Below are positions 59,240 through 64,000 of a stretch of DNA of 64,000 bases, one piece after another. Source of the stretch: Notospermus geniculatus (lineage: Eukaryota > Nemertea > Pilidiophora > Heteronemertea > Lineidae); assembly GCA_002633025.1 (NCBI GenBank), contig NMRB01000312.1, forward strand, positions 58,797 through 122,796. The letters run 5' to 3'. The stretch's first letter is position 1. The number at the start of each line of letters is the position of its first letter. The notes below the pieces were generated by a model. That model was not told where the DNA came from, ran no database searches, and saw only the letters and a list, made by a program, of their open reading frames with translations. The translations under genes and the position numbers were made by a program.

Positions 59240-62200
59240 GGAGAAAATGCAGAAGTTGAAGCTGGTTACCAGCGCCAGGATGATGAAGAGATCCTTTGTT
59301 ATTTGGCGGACACGGTTCTATGATGAGATAGAAAAGACTGCTGCAAGGGATAACTGGTCACAGGCCTGTGCGAGGTAGGTTCTCTCACAGATACGCCCTT
59401 TAAGATCTGTACTGATGGATATTACAGAACAGTTGCTCTTTTGTTTAACCGCTTTGCTGCAGAAATTTGCGCCATTATGACATCATGTTGTGCATAAGTA
59501 CGAGGCACCATGGTTGTGTTGTGAGATCGCATGGACTGTAATTCTTAAGGCGCTGCTCCACTTGACAGTTTTCTCGCAGAAGTTGGCTCACAATGGGCAA
59601 TTCACCATTGTTTGTTTCCTTACGGCTTATGCTCAGACCAATGACACCACCAACTGCTCGCAGTTGAGTTGCCCATTGTGAGCTAACTTCTGCGAGAAAA
59701 CTGTGAAGTGGAGGAGTGCCTTCAGATATATTGTACCAGAGTGGTTGAGGAGCCCGGTGGTGTAGTGGTTCGGGTCTCTGACTAGCGGTCAGAGGGTCCT
59801 GGGTTCAATTGCCACTGGGCGTGAGACTTTGGGCAAGTCTCTTTGCCTTACTGGCCTCTCTCCACCCAGGTGTAAAATTAGGTACTGGTCGGAAATGCTC
59901 GACTGTAGCGCTGAATGAGCAGCTCATCTGAGTTCTACTGAATGGTGTCAGGACAGACTGGGGTTGAAGTGTAAAGTCGGATGACACCTCTACCATAGTT
60001 GATATCAGACTATAAACCCAAACTTTAACTTTTAACTGCATTTCATTTCTACAACAAATTCTTCTTCAGAAAAGCAGCACAACAGTGGAAAAAACAGGTT
60101 CATCTTAAGAAACTTACTCATCTCCTCAAAGTCTTCGAATCAGTCAGGAAACAGCGCCGCCTATTGGTCTGCTTCAGCCACTGGAAAGCAGCGCTGCTTC
60201 GAGTCGGGATTCTCCATCAGAGAGGGGCGCACGTCGGTCGGATCCTGTCTCATAGCCGTCTGCATCATTTCTTCACAACTTGGCGGATCAGGGTGAAGGA
60301 GTCACAGCTGATTTCGCCACTGAAGCAGAGGTTGGAGAGGAAGATGGTGACTAGGTTGGTACAGTTAAAAAAAGGGACTGAAAACCTCTGTAGTGTATTT
60401 CTGGCTCCTCTGTAGTGTATTTCTGGCTTCTCTGTAGTGTATTTCTGGCTCCTCTGTAGTGTATTTCTGGCTCCTCTGTAGTGTATTTTTGGCCCCTCTG
60501 TAGGGTATTTCTGGCTCCTCTGTAGTGTATTTCTGGCTTCTCTAGTGTATTTCTGGCTTCTCTCTAGTGTATTTCTGGCTCCTCTGTAGTGTATTTCTGG
60601 CTCCTCTGTAGTGTATTTCTGGCTCCTCTGTAGTCATATTGTATTTCTGTTCTCGGTAGTCTATTTCTGGCCTCTCTTAGTCTATTTCTGGCTTCTCTGT
60701 AGTGTATTTCTGGCTGTGTTGCTTCAAATCTTGTGATTTTATGACTAGATCAGAGAGTGAATTGGAAAACATTGCTGATGTTGGAAGAATAATCTGCAAG
60801 TCTGTTGTTTGATTCTGTGAATGTTGACCCTCAAATGCTGGTCCCAAGGAATTTTTTCTTATTGCAGGGTGTTTGATGCTTGGAGAACATTCAGCAGCAG
60901 AAAGAAATCAGTACTTGAGATCCAGAAATGTTGTGATCACAATCGACTTACCCTGGCTTTCAGGATTTGGAGGTAAATTAAGATATATGTAACTCGTCAC
61001 AGCAAAACCAGGCGCATTGTCGCTCTTAGCTTGGCAGGTTGAGACCAAATGTTTGTCAGTTTCAACATTGTCTGCCTATTATGAATTTGAAACAATCTAT
61101 TTCTTCCATTCTCTTCTGGTGTCATCTTAGTTCGTTGAGGCTCACCTTCTGAGCGACATGCGACTGGTTTTGCTGTGACTGGTCACATATAGATTACAGA
61201 AAAATCGTAATTTAGATTCCGAATGTTTAAAATAGGAGCAGTCAGTCACGCTTATTGCCAAAAGATGGCAGCAAAGTTCCAGCAGACCAAATCAATGTAA
61301 AATTCTCCTGATTGGTGCTTAATCAACCATGAATGGGTCAGCTTGACATTGAATTGGACTGTAGTGACACCTACGGGTCAACACGGACTGATAGCTCCTG
61401 TTGGACTGTAAGTCTGATATCACGTTATATTCCCAGGAGTCCAGTCTCTGTCCATTATTACAGGTCAGCTCATGATGAAGTGCAGCGTGCCAACAAGGCA
61501 CAGTGTCATGTTCTCGCCGGTGTCCAAAGAAGGGTTCTCTATGCCCTTAAAGAGGTCACCAGCAGGCAGAGGAGGGCCAAAGTATTCAACAAGAAACGGT
61601 TGCTGAAGCAGGCGTTTCAAACTTGGAAGTTGAGGCTACAAGAGAGAATGGAATTGCAAGTCGTTCAGGTTGGTGAAAAGGTACTGTGTTGAAATCGACA
61701 CTGTAAACTTCCGTCCCCCTCTGCCCCCATTGCCCCTTTGATATTTGGATTGATGTAAATTCGTTTGCTGCAAAAACTTTGAAAATCCAGTGTTCAGCCC
61801 TCGGTATAGTGCTTTTCAGAATGTCCAGTCATATTTGGGGTAATTTGCACTCATTTTACCTTGCAATGGAACCTAACCACAAGCCAGAAATGGGCCAGTT
61901 ACGTGTGCATGCCGATAAACGGTTGACCGACTTCTAATAGGACCTTCTTCAGGTTTATACTCTGATAAAAGATAATCATGCAATCATGCACACGTAACTG
62001 GCCAATTTGTGGTTTGTGGTTAGGTTCCATTGCAAGGTAAAATGAGTGCAAATATGACTGGACATTCTGGAAAGCAGTTTATGAGATATCACGTGAGGTC
62101 ACTTGCCCTGCCTGGTCTCTTTTTCAGTCCAGACAACTTGTGCTTCTTTCATACTACTTCAAGTTTTGGAGACGACAGGTCACATTCCAGGGGGAGGACG

Positions 62201-63540
62201 AACAGGAGATAATAATGGCATTCCGTGGTCAGATGGAGAGGAGGGTGCTGGGAAGCTGTTTCAGGCACTGGGTCCATAGTCTTGATCTGGAGAAAAGGGC
62301 AAGGTAGTCATTTCTGTTGATGTGCATTTACCCTTCGCTAACCCATTTGAACCTGGAATCTTAGAGGTGTGGCAGGCTCTATATGTGACCCGGCACGACA
62401 AAATGAGTCGGAATGCGCACATAAGAAGACCCAACATGTCCAAGGTGACACCAACGGTTCGCTGATTTCAGGATTGTCTGCCCATTGTGAAATTTGACTT
62501 GGTCGATTTCTGTGGTTGCTGTCTGGTTCCACCTTCGGTCTTCTTCTGTGCGACTTCCGACTCATTTTGCTGTGCCGGGTCACATATGTTTCCACTTCAC
62601 CACTCCGACAGCCATGTACCGGTACATAATTTTGTTGGAGATGTACTCCAAGAAGTGTTCGTGGTGTTTTTGCATCCCAGATAAGGCACATACATGGAAG
62701 AGCAAGAACATGCAAGACTTGAAGATATTTCAGGCGTGGATTCGAGGGGGCCGCACTGGGGAGGGGGGCGCCCCCCATTTTGGCCAACAAATCTGTAAAA
62801 TCGACCATGAAATTCTTGATTTTGGAGCAAATCATTGAAAATCACTGGAAATTTCAATGTTCCCAGCACAGTGCGTCCCCTCTTTTCCCAAATCCTGGAT
62901 CCGCCCCTGCATTTTCTGCAGGTTTTATAGGCCTAATCCCAGATTATTTCCATTGCAGAGATTTCCACATCACCTCAAAGAAGAAGCTACTGCGCAATAT
63001 CTTGTCATCCTGGGACCGGTTCACCAAAGACTCAGTCGCCAAAGCAGTCCATCAATTCAAGCTTCGTATGAATGGCGTGAAGCCGTCTGCCCCCATTGTC
63101 GATATTGGTTACAACTTCGTCCAATCGCCAGCAACAGTTGACAGTAGCGGTTTCCATAGCAACATAAATGGACCTGCGATTGGTGGTGACTCTTTTGGTA
63201 TGAAAGTTGTCCTGAATTCTGTAAACTACAGCATTTTTGCATCATTCTTTGCAGTATTTGCAAATGCAACGTTCAAAGTTGCTTCATGTTGATTTGAGAA
63301 AATCATCAACACGTTATGACCATTTTCTGTAATCAATTTTTCAGATACTTCTCAGATGCGCGGTGACTGTTCACCATCCCACTGGTCAGGGTTTCCAGCT
63401 CCCATTGTCCTGGTGAACCTCCCACCTCCCGAGGAAGCATTCGAGGTCAGTATTGAGGTGACACCCTGCGACAGCGATGGATCAGATGACTTTTTGACAC
63501 CGGATGGAAGTCCCATGAAGCTTGATGAACTCATGATGAG
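59240..63540 (+). CDS. Sfi1-type Trp-repeat (putative centrin-binding) protein, internal exons
   Basis: Seven plus-strand exons with matching phases: 59240..59374, 60070..60354, 60868..60972, 61464..61680, 62128..62303, 62959..63197 and 63345..63540 (451 codons). The first six encode basic helical sequence with Trp at roughly regular spacing in A/F-x-x-W-K/R contexts: SFVIWRTRF, LVCFSHWKAALL, HHFFTTWRIRV, VFDAWRTF, AFRIWR, AFQTWKLRL, YYFKFWRRQV, CFRHWVHSL, ILSSWDRF. This resembles Sfi1 centrin-binding repeats, which form long helices at centrosomes and basal bodies. The last exon is different: Pro- and acid-rich (APIVLVNLPPPEEAFEV, DGSDDFLTPDGSPMKL). The first exon starts in phase 2 and the last ends in phase 2, so both ends of the gene are missing. 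Family assignment is by motif only; other coiled-coil centrosomal proteins are possible. Confidence 0.72.
59545..59722. mobile_element. MITE family H, copy 3
   Basis: 178 bp, arms aaggcgctgctccacttgac / gtgaagtggaggagtgcctt, inner caatgggcaattcaccattg. Inside the first intron seen of the Sfi1-like gene. Confidence 0.88.
59748..60040 (+). mobile_element. tRNA-derived SINE, copy 2 of the 11528 family
   Basis: A box (tggtgtagtggttcgg) and B box (gggttcaattgcc), then caagtctctttgccttactg and cacccaggtgtaaaattagg, which match the body of the SINE at 11528..11884. It ends in aacccaaactttaactttt. It lies in an intron of the Sfi1-like gene, sense to it. Confidence 0.82.
60385..60715. repeat. Minisatellite, unit about 22 bp
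   Basis: About 15 copies of ctctgtagtgtatttctggc(t/c)(c/t), with small deletions, in the intron between exons 60070..60354 and 60868..60972. It begins 30 bp after the donor. Confidence 0.95.
60986..61190. mobile_element. MITE family D, copy 2
   Basis: About 205 bp with inverted ends (gtcacagcaaaaccaggcgc / gcgactggttttgctgtgac) and the same centre as copy 1 (ttggcaggttgagaccaaat). It lies in an intron of the Sfi1-like gene, so one family has inserted into both genes. Confidence 0.85.
61819..62067. mobile_element. Long inverted-repeat element
   Basis: 249 bp, arms gaatgtccagtcatattt ... cattttaccttgcaatggaa and the inverse, with an inner acgtaactggcc / ggccagttacgt pair. The arms are over 80 bp. 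In an intron of the Sfi1-like gene. Confidence 0.85.
62384..62584. mobile_element. MITE family E, copy 2
   Basis: 201 bp, ends tgtgacccggcacgacaaaa / ttttgctgtgccgggtcaca with TA on each side; inner arms atgagtcggaatgc and ttccgactcat. It lies in an intron of the Sfi1-like gene. Confidence 0.88.
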
Positions 63541-63614
63541 GTTGGTATTTTGGTGATGGCAATTTTCAGGGCTTGGTTGAGCCACTCTTGCCATTACCTT
63601 TAGGGAGCTTGTCC

Positions 63615-63860
63615 AAATTAATCGCCGAAAATCGCCAAAATATCGCCAAAAATTCACAAAAAATCCGCCAGAAAATCGCCGAGGTGAGAAGGCGATTTTC
63701 CGGTGGTTTATTGGCGATTTTGTGGCGAATTGACGGCGATTTTGTGGTGGATTTTTGGCGATTTTCTGGCGGTTTTTTTGCGATTTAGTGGCGAATTGGC
63801 GGCGATTTTGTGGCGAATGTGGGGCGGTTTTCTGGCGAATGTGCGGCGAGTTTTTGGCAG
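63615..63860. repeat. Inverted cluster of tcgcc / ggcga repeats
   Basis: The left part carries repeated aatcgccaaaa words, the right part many ggcgattttgtggcga words, so the two halves can pair. It lies after the last Sfi1-like exon. Open frames through it are low-complexity and not believed. Confidence 0.8.
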
Positions 63861-64000
63861 ATAGTTTGACTCTGCCGACCGAAGAGATTGACGACAAATT
63901 GTTTGTGGCATAACGAGCCGTCGTGGGTTGATTTTCTGCGTCAAAAATATTGCCTACTGCTAGATCTCGGTCTCGGAGATAACTACATAGGCCTAGACTA

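Overview
This is nuclear genomic DNA from a metazoan. Coding sequence is split into many short exons with GT-AG (rarely GC-AG) introns, and the introns are full of tRNA-derived SINEs and MITE-like inverted-repeat elements. Short palindromic words such as tacatgta, taggccta and taccggta are frequent. In my experience these are common in marine invertebrates (echinoderms, hemichordates, amphioxus, molluscs), but the phylum cannot be fixed from the window alone.

Almost the whole window (position 52 to about 59.0 kb, minus strand) is the 5' part of one giant nesprin gene (SYNE1/SYNE2, Msp-300, ANC-1 family). Reading right to left, it encodes the second half of an actinin-type CH1 domain (58.6-59.0 kb), CH2 (55.7-57.1 kb), a small optional exon (53.7 kb), a linker, and then about 5,000 codons of spectrin-repeat coiled coil. 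I place 68 main exons totalling about 15.1 kb of coding sequence, plus one candidate 69-bp micro-exon. No stop codon, KASH domain or start codon is visible, so the gene runs off the left edge and its 5' end is not resolved on the right.

The coiled coil has two parts. From about 51.9 kb down to 26 kb the exons are irregular, with large introns, and encode divergent spectrin repeats. From 25.7 kb to the left edge the gene is a tandem array of 15 copies (called M1 to M15 here) of a 214-residue, two-spectrin-repeat super-module. Each copy is encoded by three symmetrical phase-0 blocks of about 153, 165 and 324 bp, in which individual introns have been lost, or gained at different positions. Most copies carry a Cys-x-Asp-x-x-Gly-Asp-Lys/Arg signature. 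Copy M8 lacks its 324-bp block exactly where the assembly has a run of N (11220..11527).

On the plus strand, from 59.24 kb to the right edge, lies part of a second gene: seven in-phase exons (451 codons) encoding regularly spaced Trp motifs like those of Sfi1-type centrin-binding proteins. Its start and end are both outside the exons seen. Since the nesprin CH1 start should lie to the right of 59.0 kb and the start of the Sfi1-like gene to the left of 59.24 kb, the two divergent genes either interleave at their 5' ends or are misjoined there.

The introns hold at least eight MITE families with two or more copies. One has TTAA target sites (piggyBac-like) and one has TA target sites, with a copy nested inside another MITE. 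There are also three or four tRNA-SINE insertions, three copies of a hammerhead-ribozyme-like repeat, several minisatellites and two assembly gaps (11220..11527 and 29962..30515).
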